DNA from: Chaunax sp. Z400
Lineage: Eukaryota; Chordata; Actinopteri; Lophiiformes; Chaunacidae
Length of the DNA: 64,000 bases
NCBI GenBank assembly: GCA_037577475.1
Contig: CM075184.1
Coordinates: forward strand, 32,784,594-32,848,593
Reading direction: 5' to 3'
Shown: one piece after another, positions 1-47,728 of the stretch
Layout of the letters: the number at the start of each line of letters is the position of its first letter
Position numbering within the stretch: position 1 is the stretch's first letter
Notes under the pieces: model-generated
Seen by the model: the letters and a program-made list of their open reading frames with translations, nothing else
The model's database searches: none
What the model was told of the DNA's origin: nothing
Made by a program: the position numbers and the translations under genes

Positions 1-3000
1 TAGCAGACAGATGAGGATGCAAGACGGAGCTCTTCACACATCATTAACTACACAAAAACATTCCTCACCTTATCCATGCGGTCGTTCTGGACACCAAATT
101 TCCCTCCAAATCCTTTGGAATAATCTGGTAACAAACAGGAGCAAAGTAAGGGTCAGTTTCTGTTTCACATTTCTGACTCAACCACAGTCAGCATCATCAG
201 GACTCATCAGAGACACAGATGAGGATGAGGCAGACTGTGGCTGGTTTCACAAGAACTGATAAGCTGAACTGAAAGGAGCTGCCAGGGGGACTGACATGCA
301 AACCTGTAGGGAGAAGAAACTAAAGAATCTGAATGCAGACAGTAACATGGGAGCCTTAACAGAAGCCAGACAGTTTGGGGTCGAGCAGCCATCTTGGTTC
401 AATCATCAGCCGCAGATCTGTGTGGAGGGGCTACATGTAAAGCACTGAGGTCATACAAGGTCATGCAGAAGCAAACGGCATCAAGGCAATGATAGAAACA
501 GCCGGGGGGGTGTAAACATACGGTGAAAACTTTCAGCAGCAAAATGTATGAAAACATTAAATGTGGAAAAAAATATTTTAGATGTAAATCTTCTATGTTT
601 TGTGCAAATTAAATCAGATTCCATCTCCTCCAGTGAGTTTGTGTCCAGATGCCACCGACAAACGTGGAAATGTTTTTATTATATTTGATCAATAATAATT
701 GAGTATTTTGGGTGAGCTGTTGATGTTAGGAGGCTGGTGCTGCAGGGGGGGTTATCTGACAGAAGGGCAGCGTCTGTCAGGAAAAGGACGGTGTGTCGTT
801 CACGTAAAAGAAAACAGCCACGACTGAAGATGAGGAGGACGGTGTGAAGGACGGGGTTTCAAGCTAGGAGGAGAACGGTGGGTGAGGATTCTGAAATGGG
901 AGGTGGGGGGAGGCTGTTGTGTGTCTGTGCCTTTCTGGGACTCGTGCTTGGCCAGGCTCTCCTTGTGCTCATAGCCCAGGGCGCACTGGTCCTGTTTGTC
1001 CACCTCTACCCCATACCGCCCTCCAAACCCACGCTTATAGTCTGCAACATAACACACAAACACATACACTGTATATGGACACACAATACAAACACACTAT
1101 TATATAGACAAACATATAGACAACGATATGGGACATCTTTCATGCACAGTGAAGGAGATATTTTATGGTTTTTAGGGCTGAAAGGATCCTGATAAAGAGA
1201 CTGAAGCTGCTTTTGACTTTACAGAAAATGTTAGCAGTCAGTGCCGTCGTCAAAAAGACAAAAAAGGCCCAACACTACTCGTCCCCTTCAAACCTGATTC
1301 CCCTCTTGTCTCTAAGTCTCAGGTTTAGTCCGTCTGTTGGACCATGTTCTGACTGCCACGTGCTGCATTCAGGGGCTGCTCCTAAATGACATCCATTCTT
1401 AAGCCATTTACTCTCGACTGGTCCTCAGCAAAGTTTGTTTTGTTTACTTAGTATTCTTGACATTCCATATTATTGTTAATTTAATAATTTTATTCTAATT
1501 CCAGACCCAATCTTGTGAGCTCCTAACTTTATTATCGTGATCATCATGTCTGTCTGTCCATAATCAGGTATTTTCCACAGCATAACTCAAAAATCGCTCA
1601 ATGTATTTTTAACAAATACACACATCTATGTACTGAAGAGGTCGATGCCTTTTGATATTTGGGGAATTAAACTTTTTTTTTTTTACTTAAAAAGAACCCA
1701 GTTTGCTACCACAAATGTTCCTTGTATAAACTTGACAGGATCAGTAAACCTGACGTACACATCTGAGTATGAGCTGTGGTTTCACTTCCTCCCTGACCTT
1801 TTCTCTCACCCACAGATTGAGGAAGTTGTCAGAGTTTGAAAGACCACATGGAAAGCCACATTAAAACCACATCAGAAGTGAGGAAGCTGTTTTAGAGTAA
1901 ACACACACTTGTGTGCTACACTAAAAAAGTAGGAATCTTGAAATACCTTTCTGGGACTCATGGAGCTGTAGTTTCTCCTGGTGGTCCCAACCCAGCGCTG
2001 ATTTATCCTGTCTGTCTGTCTGCACACCAAACTTGCCCCCGAAGCCTTTCACATAGTCTGTGGAAACACAGGAGAACAGAGTTTAACACCTGAACATGTT
2101 TCTGAACCCTGACTTTATCATTTGGTAAAGCAGGGGATCAGCTGTTTTTTGATTTTCAGCAGGATTATGAAAAAACTACGGGACAGACTTCTACTAAACT
2201 TGGTGGAAGGATGGAAAGAACACATTAAGTTTGATATGAATCCGGATAAAGCAGCAGATCCAGAATTCCCACAAATCTTTGTGGAAGGAAAAAATCATAG
2301 GTAAGGCAAGCAAAACAGCCGATGTGGGGGATTGTTCAGCCTTGGTGAAGGTTTCCTTTCTACTGTGTGCTGTTCTAGTTGTAGATCAAATAACTACTAA
2401 TTCAGTTATATAAATAACATGAATACACACTTACAAGCAAATATCCCATAAAGCAGTTCTGCTCGCTGATCTGCAGCATTTCCTGTCATCATTCAATGCA
2501 TCACACTAATTTAAAAAACCTCCACAGTAATAGTGGCATCTCACAGTATATACAGTATCTGTCATCTGATTGGCCCAATCTGTAGGAAATATTCTGCAGG
2601 TTTACAGGAGATTCAAACACCAGTAAATGTTTTCACTATGTAAAGCATTGTTTTTGAGGGTGAATATTTATGTGAACTTCTAACAGATGCAGAGGGTGAT
2701 GAATGACGTTTATGTAAACAAACATCACATTTGTTTGTGTCAGTTGAAGTGATTCCTATCACTGGAACAGCTGAAGAATGTTAATATTTAGAAGCACTGT
2801 CAATAACTCATGTGCTCAGCATTAAAACTTGTGAACTGATGCTTTCCTTTTGCAGGTGTAGTTTTGTCAGTGCTACATTAAAATGGCTGGGCCTGTTATC
2901 AGAGCATGTGACCCAGTTACTGCTGCCTGTGCCACATATGCAAACACACCCCTGATGCAATTCTTAGAGCTCGTCTACGCCTTCGACATCAACTGCAGGT

Positions 3001-6000
3001 GTGTCGAGACAAGAAGCTGCAGATAAATCTGCTCGGCTGCGTGGAGAACAGACAAGTCAGGACAGACTTATAACATCAGAGTTCAAAACTGGGACACTAA
3101 TTTATAACACTTTGATGCTTAGTAGGGTAGATTATGAAAAACCAGAAGGGCACTCAGAGAGCGCATAACTCCACCGAGACCAGTAGTTCACTCTTCTATA
3201 TGCCAACCTGCGAGTGCAAGCAGTACAAGTGTGGACACACACTCAACACAAATAGAAACAGAAAGCTTTTGTTTGTGCTCCCATTTTTCATGAGTTGCAG
3301 TAAAATATTTAAGACTGTCTTTGCACACAGATGGCTTACTCTCCTCAAAATGTGTTCACAGATTCGTTTAAAGCCATGTCAGTGACCGTTTGCCCTTGAT
3401 CGAGATAATCCATCCTCCTGACAAGTGTAGCTTATCAAGATGCTGACTGAAGAACAGGATTACTGCACAGGTGTGCGTTGGGATGGCCACTCTAAAATGT
3501 GCAGTTTTAATCACACAACACAATGCCACACATGTCGCAAGTATGGAGGGAGTGTGCAGATAGCATGCTGACTGCAGGATTGTCCACCAGAGCTGGATCT
3601 CGTGAACTGAATGTTCATCTCTACCATAAGCCATCTTGTGTTTGTATGTTTGGTTGGTTTTTCACATTCCTGGCAGCCGTTTTTGAGCCTGTGATGATGG
3701 CGCACCCACCTTTCTGGGACTCGTGCCTCTCTGTTTTGCCCTGGTACTCGAAGCCCACTGCACTCTTGTCCACCTTGTCCGTCTCGACACCAAACTTGCC
3801 GCCGAAGCCCTTGGTATAATCTGCCGGGTTGGCAGAAAAGAGGAGAAAGGAAAAGGAAAAGTTAAGACAGGAAGAGGTGGAAGGCCAACCTTAGACACAT
3901 ATTTCTCCCCATGCAACTACACTGTAGATTTTTTTTAAAATGAGACTTGACTATGATGTGTGTATCATGTGTATCATGGTGACATGTTTTAGTGGATTTT
4001 TGACAAAGTTTAAAATTTACTTATGGCTTGAAAGACCATCATAATACCAAAAAAACCCACTCCTCTAAAAACAGCTGTGTCAGGCCCAAGCCACGGACCA
4101 GAAGTTGCTGGCATGTCTGGGCCAATCACCTGAAGTCTAAGATGAGCAGGGAAAAGTTAAAGGAGACAGCGTCGCACAAAGGAAATGGTTGCCTATGTTA
4201 AATACCACGCTTTAAAAATACTATAATAAAAAAATGTATTACTGACAATGCAAACAAACACCACACAACTCAACTTAAAACAAAAGCCTTTGTTTGCAAC
4301 CTTATGTAAGCAAAGGCTGAGGAATGAAGGAAGAAATAACTTGACTTGTCAGGACCTGTGCAGAGCTGCGCTCAGTCAGCACAGGATGTTTGTGTGCATT
4401 CACCACATTTTCTCCACATCTTTTCCGGGTTAATGGGAATGCAGCGCGGCAGCAGAGCTAGACAAACCTTTCTGGGACTCGTGTTTCTCAGTTTTGCCCT
4501 GGTAATCGAAGCCCACGGCGCTCTGGTCGACACGATCTGCCTGCACGCCATATCGACCCCCAAACCCAGTGGCGTAGTCTACGCAGCAAAGAAAGGGGGG
4601 GTGGGGGGGGGCAAGGGTCAAAGGTCAGGGTGAAGCAGCATCGCAGCAGTGGTGAAAAGGAAGCCCAATTCAAAGTCCTCCATTAACTTTTACTGACAGC
4701 AGAATTAGAACACTTGAGAAATATTCTATTTCTTTTTTTTTCAATTTAAATCCCATGTGCTGAAGTTAAAACACTGTTATAATACTTAAAAACTATGCTG
4801 TAACTTATAATATTACCAGGAGATGAAAAAAAAAAGGTTAACATGTCAAAACCAGTTTGTGCAGTAGAACCCTGACAGGGCAGAGATCAATCAACTTCTG
4901 AACACAATGTATGTAGTGCAAACCTTCTTCTGTCAGCAACGTGGAAAGCTCATATTGCTAACTGCTATTGCTAACTGGCTGATAAAAAGTAAATAGAGAA
5001 TTTATAAATGTATTATCTGAACAAGGAAGTTTGTTCCATGTCCTGGATATGGTGTCATATTGCTGCAAACTAAACTGGTGACAGGTGATCTGAGTTGTGA
5101 CTTCACCTTTCTGTGAGGCGTGTTTCTCCGTCTTCCCTGCATACTCAAAGCCAACAGCTGACTGGAGGGAGAGAGGAAGAAGCAACACAATTATTCCACC
5201 GACGATCGTAATACACTACAGTGATTTCCTAAAACCAGGTTCACTGCTTCACTTGTACCAGTGCTGGTGGACAGCCACAGGTAGTACCTGGTCAACGCGG
5301 TCATCCTGCACTCCAAACTTCCCTCCAAAGCCCTTGGAGGTGTCGGTCTGGGAACAGTGCTTGGACAACTTGCTCTGATAGTCGTGACCCACAGCGGACT
5401 GTCAAAAAAAAAAAACACGCACATAAGACACAATTTCAGATCATAACAGGAGTCATCTGAAAATGACATATCCTCCAAAACACATCATGTCAGTATGTCA
5501 CATCAGTATGTGACATATCCTCCATTCCACTGGTGAGTCTAGAATAGATATTGTTTTGGATACATGCTATGGAGAAGATGGCCAGCCCCCCAGCCACCTT
5601 AAAAATCACGCTTCTGTGGAAACAATATACTGTAAATGTACAGTTTGTTGAAGCCAGTATGTATATTTTGCGATATATTCTCTGATTAAGGCTGGACAGA
5701 CAATGACAACTATAACTTCTGTCATTTCTATGTCAGGCGGGATAAAAAGGACGACAAGGGAACATCATGAAAAGAGCAGCGCAGCTGGAATCACAGGCAG
5801 CATTTTGAAGTGCTGACATTTGAGTCATCGCAGACCTGCTCACAGTGTGGTGTAAACAGTGCTGGGTCATCACATTCATGCTGGAATGACCTCAGAGAGA
5901 GAGAAAGGTGTGGATGGACAGAGCTGCATGCCAGGAAGGATTATTGAGTGTGAAAATGGCCACTGACTCACATGAGAGAATTCTACTGCAGAAGTTCGTA

Positions 6001-9000
6001 GAGGCAATTACCTCTAAAAGACTTACCGCTAAAAGACTTACGTGATCACCCATGTTTGCTTATGCACAAGATATCTCAACCGGTTATTAATGGATTTCCA
6101 TTAAACAGTGTGAAAGGACTGGAATAGGACTAAGGAAGAGTTGGTTACAATTTGAGACAGATCTGGATGTGGACCCAGGATTAATTTTTTTCCAGTTCTC
6201 AAAACACTGCAGGATACATACAGGTGGCAGAGACTACAGTGGTGGGGTGGAGATGATTCTCCCTACTTGGTGGAGTAAGTTTCTTCTGCGAGACGTCAAA
6301 ACTCTCAGGGTCCAGATCATCGTCCACCAAATGTTTTAGTCATAAATTCAGCATCGGCAAACCCTGGTATACAAATAATAAATCCTGCACACATCAGATT
6401 TATCGTTCAATTTAATCTTTGTGTGCTTATTCTTCATTTTTTTAAATATTGTAATAAGAATTGTACTGTAGACCTTTTCTTGGGATATTATTGTATTGTG
6501 AGATTTTGGTATCCCTACAGAATATGATGGTTGCGTTTTAGGTCTCAGTTTCTACAAAAAAAACATGTAACCTTGTACAAAGACATCTTTAAGGATGTCT
6601 GACTGCTTCAAATGGACTTCACACCCAAAACACTTCATTCAAAGTTCATTCTTTACCTTAACATTACTTGACGGGACAATCTCACCTTAAAACTGTTTAA
6701 CATAGTGAGGATTTCCTCTTACTTTGTCCATACGGTCCTGCTGCACTCCAAATTTCCCTCCATATCCATGCGAGGCTTTCGGCATGTCCTCCAACTCCTT
6801 CTGCTTGAGATTGGTGTGCTCCGTCGACACCGTCTCACGCAGCCGGTGGATACTATGGCGAACCAAGGACACAGGAGAGACATTTTGGTGACGTCCACGT
6901 CGCATTTAAAACCAGAGGAAAAATGATAGGCTTCCTCACTTTATATGCTCCTGATGTCCTGAGCCTGACACCGTCTTGGCTCCCCAGCGCTGCTCCTTCT
7001 CAGATACATCATTCTGGGGGGGGGAAGAGGGAAACAATGGGGATGAAGAGAGTGAAGATGGAGCTTCAGAAGTGTAGCGAGGAGAACTCAAGAGGGAGGG
7101 AGGAAGAAGTGTGTGTAGGTACCACAAAGTCTGGGTCGGTCTCCCAGTCGTCCTCTTCGTCATTTACAGCCACTTTGACTGACTGTCCTGCTCCTGCCCT
7201 CCACATTTTAGAGCAACACACTGAAATAAAGGAAACTTAAGTGAGAACACACTTAGCACAGGCACACACATCACAGTCTTAAACATCTGATATTTTTCAA
7301 AGCTGAAGGCAGCAGGGGAATATGGTCAAAAGCTCCAATAATAATTTAGTCTGTGGACCTTATGAATAAACCATTTACTGCAGTTTGTAAAGTTTTTTTG
7401 TCTCTTCTAAGGTGGTCATGTTTTTGCCAGCTTTGTCCTGTTTGTCTGTCTGCTTGCAGGATTGCACAAAAAAAAAATTCTGAACAGATTTGGATGAATT
7501 TCTTTTGGACAGAGGTAGGGTACAGCCCAAGGAACAATCAATTAGATTTTGGTGGTGATCCGGATCATCATCTGGATCTACAATACTTTTACAGGATTCT
7601 TTTCCACTGAAAGATTATGGACTGCCTTGGTGGAGGTTTGTCCTCTCTGTAATACCATATAGCATTCATCATTTTAAAGATAGAGAAATTAGTCAAATGT
7701 AGAAAACTATAACCTTTTGTAACAATTTCAGTAATTCTTTAATCAAAACATATCACCATCATCTGGTTCCAGCGTCTCCACTGTCAGAAATTTCATGATC
7801 CGTTTTACAACAGTGTAAATTCATTATCTTTACATCTTCAAACTTGAAATTTGAGGATATCAATTTAGTCTCTGGCAGACTGCAATTGACATTTTTTAAT
7901 AGTCTTTTATCAGTTTAAAGACTAAATGATTTATGGATAAAATAGTTAACATTGACAATAATTGTAGCCCTTCTTGCATGGAGTATTACAGTGAATCATC
8001 ATGTCATTTTTGTCCAAGCATTGTCGGCATTTTAACAATCTTGTAATTGATCCAGATCACCACAAAAATCTAAAGGGATGGTTATTTGGGTCAGATCCTA
8101 TGTCCTTAAAAATCTGCTGATAACTTGTTTAGTAATCCTACTAACAGACAGAAAAAATGCACTGTGGCGGATGTGAAAATATGAGCCATTTTCTTCTCTC
8201 CCTAATAGACTATCTTACATTAACATGTTGAATCTCTTCCTGCCCATATCTGCCAAATCTAACAGACGCTGCAGAGCAACATGGTGAAGTATATTGTATT
8301 AGTATATGACTGGTACTTGGTGATTTCCACTTATCAAACTTGAACAAAAACGTTCTGTTCTAATCCTAATTCCTGACTCAGCGTAATGTGGGCAAACAGC
8401 ATCTGTGTTCAATCAGAGCAGAGGAGACGTGGCTCCATTGACCCCAGAAAGCTCCTCAGACCAGGAAGAAGTCCCAAATTTCAAGCTGGTCGTTGCATGA
8501 CAGGGCTATATCCCACAACACAACCACACCCATGGGACTGTCACACCCAAATCCCAAACATCTTAAGTGCAGTATGTCTGAGGAAGAAAGGAAAAAAGAG
8601 GTGTGACAGCGCGGTGGAGACAGTCTTAGTAAACAAGGTGTAGCTAACCAAGTTACCCCTATGAATTAGCGTCAGTTCATTGAGGGGACACGAATTAGCT
8701 CGTTTGACGTTTCACCATCTTAATGTCGGTTGGTTGGCTTCTATCAGTCAACCCATGTAATTATGGACTATCATGTGAAAAATGTTAGTATCCAATTAAA
8801 ACGTAGTTTATCAAGTATTTAGTCGATTTTGTTCCGCACACACAACTCTAGACACAAATGTCTACGTATCGTCTTTTCGGTTAACACCTTAGGGCAGACT
8901 TTGGAGGTAACATGTACATGTTAATAGTTCTGTCTAAATCTAACTTTAAGTGGGGAGGCGATAAATCCTCAATTTAGTTTCAGACTCGTACCAGTGCTGG

Positions 9001-9300
9001 CTGGCTGGCTATGGCATTTCCTGTTCCAGTTTTCCAGTTAGCTAGCTGGCTAAAGCTAGCATATGCCCTCTGGAATGATTGACCGACTCAGCGCGAGCTC
9101 GGTGAGGTTTTCACGGAGAGACATTTTAGTATCCTCCGTTGAAACGTATAACTCACCGTCTACGACAACTGTAGCTTCAACCAGAGTCTAAACTGTTTTA
9201 GAAAATCCCCCTGGTGGATGAATCCCGCTCACACCTCTAGAAGCTCTGATGGAGAGGTAGTGAAGTTGCCACTGGTGGGGCTTCTCCGCGACTCTTCCGG
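1..9300 (-). CDS. cttn: cttn (cortactin) gene, 5' half; 3' half off the left edge
   Basis: Cortactin binds F-actin and activates Arp2/3 at the cell cortex, lamellipodia and invadopodia. Ten coding exons (7123-7206, 6940-7013, 6723-6852, 5288-5398, 5107-5161, 4468-4578, 3710-3820, 1947-2057, 931-1041, 69-124) join in phase to 954 nt, 318 codons. Residues 1-28 hold the acidic Arp2/3 motif with DDW at 19-21. From about residue 80 come 6.5 copies of the 37-aa repeat (GFGGKFGVQ..DR.DKSAVG). This count fits CTTN; the paralogue HCLS1 has about 3.5. Most repeat exons are 111 nt, one repeat each. The helical, proline-rich and SH3 regions must lie left of base 1. Every exon seen has canonical signals except the donor of 931-1041, which is GC. 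The gene sits directly downstream of ppfia1 on the same strand, as in human. Identity is very likely; transcript ends are not proven. Confidence 0.95.
69..124 (-). CDS. cttn: cttn coding exon 10: half repeat 6.5
   Basis: A 56-nt exon encodes DYSKGFGGKFGVQNDRMDK, the closing half repeat of cortactin. The acceptor ...TTACCAG precedes ATTATTCC and the donor is AAG|GTGAGG. It enters in phase 1 and ends on a codon boundary. The next exons, toward the C-terminus, are outside the window. Confidence 0.93.
931..1041 (-). CDS. cttn: cttn coding exon 9: repeat 6, with a GC splice donor
   Basis: The 111-nt exon encodes DYKRGFGGRYGVEVDKQDQ and the rest of repeat 6, ending HESQK. The acceptor GTTGCAG is normal. 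Its sister exons end CAGAAAG|GT, but here the sequence reads CAGAAAG|GCACAG, a GC donor with a weak consensus. The length is a multiple of three, so skipping keeps frame. In mammals repeat 6 is the one omitted in splice variant SV1. Confidence 0.92.
1947..2057 (-). CDS. cttn: cttn coding exon 8: repeat 5
   Basis: The 111-nt exon encodes DYVKGFGGKFGVQTDRQDK followed by SALGWDHQEKLQLHESQK, a complete cortactin repeat. The acceptor is CCACAG and the donor AAAG|GTATTT; phase 1 in and out, so it is skippable in frame. Confidence 0.95.
2118..2330 (+). repeat. Dispersed teleost repeat
   Basis: The copy carries 'CAGGATTATGAAAAAACTAC' and 'CTAAACTTGGTGGAAGGATG', then 'GATCCAGAATTCCCACAAAT'. It lies in the cttn intron between the repeat 4 and 5 exons (3710-3820 and 1947-2057) and explains an apparent 60-aa reading frame here. 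Confidence 0.7.
3710..3820 (-). CDS. cttn: cttn coding exon 7: repeat 4
   Basis: The 111-nt exon encodes DYTKGFGGKFGVETDKVDK then SAVGFEYQGKTERHESQK. The acceptor is CGGCAG and the donor AAAG|GTGGGT. Phase 1 at both ends. Confidence 0.95.
4468..4578 (-). CDS. cttn: cttn coding exon 6: repeat 3
   Basis: The 111-nt exon encodes DYATGFGGRYGVQADRVDQ then SAVGFDYQGKTEKHESQK. The acceptor is TGCGTAG and the donor AAAG|GTTTGT. Phase 1 at both ends. Confidence 0.95.
5107..5161 (-). CDS. cttn: cttn coding exon 5: second half of repeat 2
   Basis: The 55-nt exon encodes SAVGFEYAGKTEKHASQK plus one base of the next codon. The acceptor is CCTCCAG and the donor AAAG|GTGAAG. It changes the phase from 0 to 1, which all later repeat exons keep. 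Confidence 0.94.
5288..5398 (-). CDS. cttn: cttn coding exon 4: end of repeat 1, start of repeat 2
   Basis: The 111-nt exon encodes SAVGHDYQSKLSKHCSQTD then TSKGFGGKFGVQDDRVDQ. The acceptor follows a poly-T tract (TTTTGACAG) and the donor is CAG|GTACTA. Phase 0 at both ends. Confidence 0.95.
6723..6852 (-). CDS. cttn: cttn coding exon 3: linker and start of repeat 1
   Basis: The 130-nt exon encodes IHRLRETVSTEHTNLKQK, then ELEDMPKASHGYGGKFGVQ and QDRMDK. The acceptor is GCCATAG and the donor AAA|GTAAGA. The G-Y-G-G-K-F-G start marks the first actin-binding repeat. Confidence 0.95.
6940..7013 (-). CDS. cttn: cttn coding exon 2
   Basis: The 74-nt exon encodes NDVSEKEQRWGAKTVSGSGH then QEHI, a stretch nearly invariant in cortactins. 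The acceptor follows a C-rich tract (CCCCCCCAG) and the donor is AA|GTGAGG. Confidence 0.95.
7123..7206 (-). CDS. cttn: cttn coding exon 1 with the start codon
   Basis: The ATG at 7206-7204 opens MWRAGAGQSVKVAVNDEEDD, followed by WETDPDFV. Residues 19-21 (DDW) are the Arp2/3-binding motif. The exon starts at about 7220 after TTTATTTCAG, so 14 bases of 5' UTR precede the ATG. The donor is GTG|GTACCT. Cortactins normally begin MWK/MWR, which supports this start. Confidence 0.95.
7221..9156. other. cttn intron 1: repeats, no gene
   Basis: This AT-rich intron carries copies of a dispersed teleost repeat (about 7436-7650 and 8040-8160), recognisable by its 'GGTGGTGATCCGGATCA' and 'TCTGTCTG..TGCAGGATT' tracts. 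No exon or RNA gene was recognised. Confidence 0.6.
7436..7650 (+). repeat. Dispersed teleost repeat
   Basis: The copy carries 'TTTGTCTGTCTGCTTGCAGG', 'CAGATTTGGATGAATTTC' and 'TTTTGGTGGTGATCCGGATC', ending 'GCCTTGGTGGAGGTTTGTCC'. It belongs to the same family as the 15.1-kb copy. Confidence 0.7.
9157..9300 (-). other. cttn: cttn non-coding first exon (5' UTR), right end approximate
   Basis: A donor-like GACG|GTGAGT lies at 9156/9157 on the minus strand. It is about 1.9 kb upstream of the ATG exon and just downstream of a GC-box/CRE cluster. Vertebrate cortactin genes have a non-coding first exon, which fits. The transcription start is not visible from sequence. Confidence 0.55.
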
Positions 9301-9330
9301 CTCTCCCATTATCCCATTCTCTGCCCGTGC

Positions 9331-9388
9331 TGACGTCACAGCAGTGGGCGGGAATGAAAATCTCTGCTATCTCCATATTGAAATATGG
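9331..9388 (-). promoter_or_regulatory. Putative cttn core promoter: CRE, GC box, CArG-like palindrome
   Basis: A perfect CRE, TGACGTCA, is at 9331-9338. A GC box, GGGCGGG, is at 9346-9352. A near-palindrome, CCATATTGAAATATGG, is at 9373-9388; it resembles an extended SRF/CArG site but has a 12-bp core, so it is not a strict CArG box. All lie within about 100-200 bp of the inferred first exon. Function is inferred. Confidence 0.45.
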
Positions 9389-9589
9389 CTAAATTTGAAG
9401 GGAAACTAACAACTTATCCTTTGTAATTTAACATATTTTCACGCCAAAATGACTAAAATTGTACAAGCATTAAAAAAACGACCAGACACTAACGAATATA
9501 AATTACTATTTATTTTGTAATTGACTCAAATTGACATCTTACAAACAGGGCAGTAGCAAAGTTTTTATAAATACTAAATAGTGTTTAAC

Positions 9590-10000
9590 TAGAATAACAC
9601 TCAGCAGAGCGCAAAGGCCGAACAGTCCCCTTCAATTCAATCAAGCCTGATCCTAAATCACACTCAAAGCCCTGTAACTATAATTTAAGGTTAATGGATT
9701 TCTAACAGCCAGCCATTTAAATCTGGTGGATCCAGATTTTTATTTAAATCCACACCAAATTGCACACTCCAACTCCCTAAAACGGACTGACTTTTTCATC
9801 AAGATCCATGTATTATTCCCTGGGAAATTTAAGAAAATGTCAAAAACATCCACTATTACAATGTTAAATGATTCACACCAAAATTTAATGGCATCTATTT
9901 TGGCCCAAGACTCATCCTCCCACTAAATTTAGTGGAAATCAGTAATTTTTGTGTAATCCTGTTGAAAAACAAACAAATCTGATGAACTGATAATCAGTAT
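9590..10000. repeat. Dispersed repeat between cttn and ppfia1
   Basis: The segment starting 'TAGAATAACACTCAGCAGAG' matches a second copy at the right edge of the window (63893-64000, 'TAGAATGACACTCAATAGAG'). Both continue into 'TTCAATTCAATCA..CCT.ATCCTAAATCA'. Positions 9720-9990 carry the 'GTGGATCCAG...AATCCTGTTGAAAAACAAAC' signature of the commoner repeat family seen elsewhere in the window. Confidence 0.6.
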
Positions 10001-12137
10001 TGGCTATTGAAAGGTGAATTATGTTATCCAAATAATATATTACATGAATTTATTACTTATAAAAACAAATATGAACAGAGCATACTTGATAAAATTTTGC
10101 ATTTTATGTTTGTAATTCATTTAAAGTGACACTGACATGCAAAGATCTTTTTTTCTGTTCATCAGAGACAATTTCCAAGAGGGAAGAATGTTTTATAATT
10201 TTTAATTTTCTTGAAACCCTCCTGAAAAAAACAACTTAAATTTGGTAGAACAAACGAGAAGTAGAGCTCAACTTAAATTCATGCAATTATTCATTTGTTA
10301 ATGGAACCTTTACTTATATATGCTTGTTTGTGAGCAAATTTTATATTTCTATTGAGCAGACCAGCCAAGATCTCGCTCTCTGAGTGCTCTCTACGTTACT
10401 TTGACTGTACGTCACAATTTTCATAGTTTTTTCAGGAAACTTCATGGAAATTATTTTTAAAATATGCACCCATAAAATAAAGTGTTTGAACTTTTGAGTG
10501 AATAGTGTTCATAATTAAAAACTGAAGCAGGTGCATTCAGATATAAGTGAAGACTATGTCCATTTTCTTTACTCCAAAGCGTCTGAGAAAGCCAACAAGG
10601 AACCAAACATAGGACAGGAAACGGCAAAAGATTCTTGAAAAGATGAGCTTTAGTCTTTTTACCTGCAGTGAAAATAAGTTTCAGTATTTTATTGAAAGTA
10701 AGCAATAAATAATATTGTGATAAAAATAGTGTATAAGTACTCAGACTGTACATCATTGTTACAAGATCAGAAGATTCAACGGGAAGAGCAGGAATAAAAA
10801 CAACAGCAAAATGATTTGCATTGTGCATAAATGACTAAATCACAAACATAAAAAAAGCTTTTCTACTCTTATCTTCAACTACATGTAGAGTGAAAGATGT
10901 CTTGGGTTCCATCTCATTTGAAACTAATGGTGGAATCCATGTTGAGAAAGTAGACAAACTTAGTCATGAGGAGCTTTGCTGCCTTCGTAGGAGCAAACTG
11001 GGGCTTCAGCTATGAAAGTATAGCAATGAGACATGGATGAGTAATAATAAATAAGAACAGACAACGGAGAGAAGTTAAGAAACAATAAGGCTTGATATGA
11101 AATCTTCGTACAAAGTGGTTTTAAAAAAAAAAAAAAAGGGTTTGTGGGTGGGTCGCACCGCCTTCAGGGTCATCTAGTCACGGCGGCGATCGACTGAGGC
11201 CTCGGTGAAGTTGGTCCATCGAAGGAGTCTCACACTTTCGTTTCAGGTTCTCCTGTGTCAGTGTGTTCCTCCAGAGGGTGAGGGAGGTTTGTTTTTGTTA
11301 AAGGGTCGAGCTGGCAGGGAGGGGGTAAGTGGAAAAGTTTCTGCATGCAAGGTCAACTGGAGAGAACCAAAGATTCTGTTTCTGCTTGCATCTGAAAGAA
11401 GCCCTCTGTTTTGTTTTTGCTGTTATATGGCTTTAAATCTTAAATTCAAGTGTTTCATTTTGGTTTTCGAAGATGTGGAAACAAAGAAAAGAGAGAGGAG
11501 AGGGAAAACATGCTGTGTGTTTCACATGTCCACCATCGCCTGGCTTGCCAGCAGTTATTTTAACGGCGATGGACGACTCACAGTGTTGAGCAGTTTGCAA
11601 AACAGGCTCCAGCAATTTGTCTTGATATTCACAAATCTGTTTGACCTAAGAGCTGAATTTACACAAAATCACAAGCAATAAGCTGCAAAAATTACAACTG
11701 CTACAAAGGGGCGAAGGATATGAATTAAGTTATATCACATATTAAAGTCACTTTTAAGCATAAACTCAATGATTAGACTTCAAATCAGTGAGGAAAAAAA
11801 AACGTACATCTGGTCAATAGAATCAGGATTATAAAAAAGATTAGATAAAATGTCTGCTGGTAGAAATATACAAACTCCATTCAGTTACATACATCTGAGA
11901 GCTGAGCTTAATACCGGCACAGTGGGGAAACATTTTTAAAAAGTGGGTTGATTAAGTAGATGGGGGGGGGGGAAGGATTACACAGGAATTCTAAAATCAA
12001 TTAAAATGTCCCATTGGTTTACATAAATATAACAAATGTAGATAAATCTAGAAAGTTTCCTCTAGGGATACTGAGACCGGTGAGTGACGACTTTCTCTGT
12101 GACAAAAAAAACATCTCCTTAGTGTCTGTGAGTCGTT

Positions 12138-47728
<35,591 letters not shown>

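Noticed and set aside
9590..10450. A small gene between ppfia1 and cttn
   Set aside because: Only repeat fragments and AT-rich sequence; no conserved frame or splice pattern.
10457..10828. Minus-strand 123-aa ORF
   Set aside because: AT-rich, no domain, lies in the ppfia1 3' UTR/intergenic zone; no splice or start context.
11205..11681. Plus-strand 158-aa ORF
   Set aside because: No family resemblance or domain; it runs antisense to the probable ppfia1 3' UTR.
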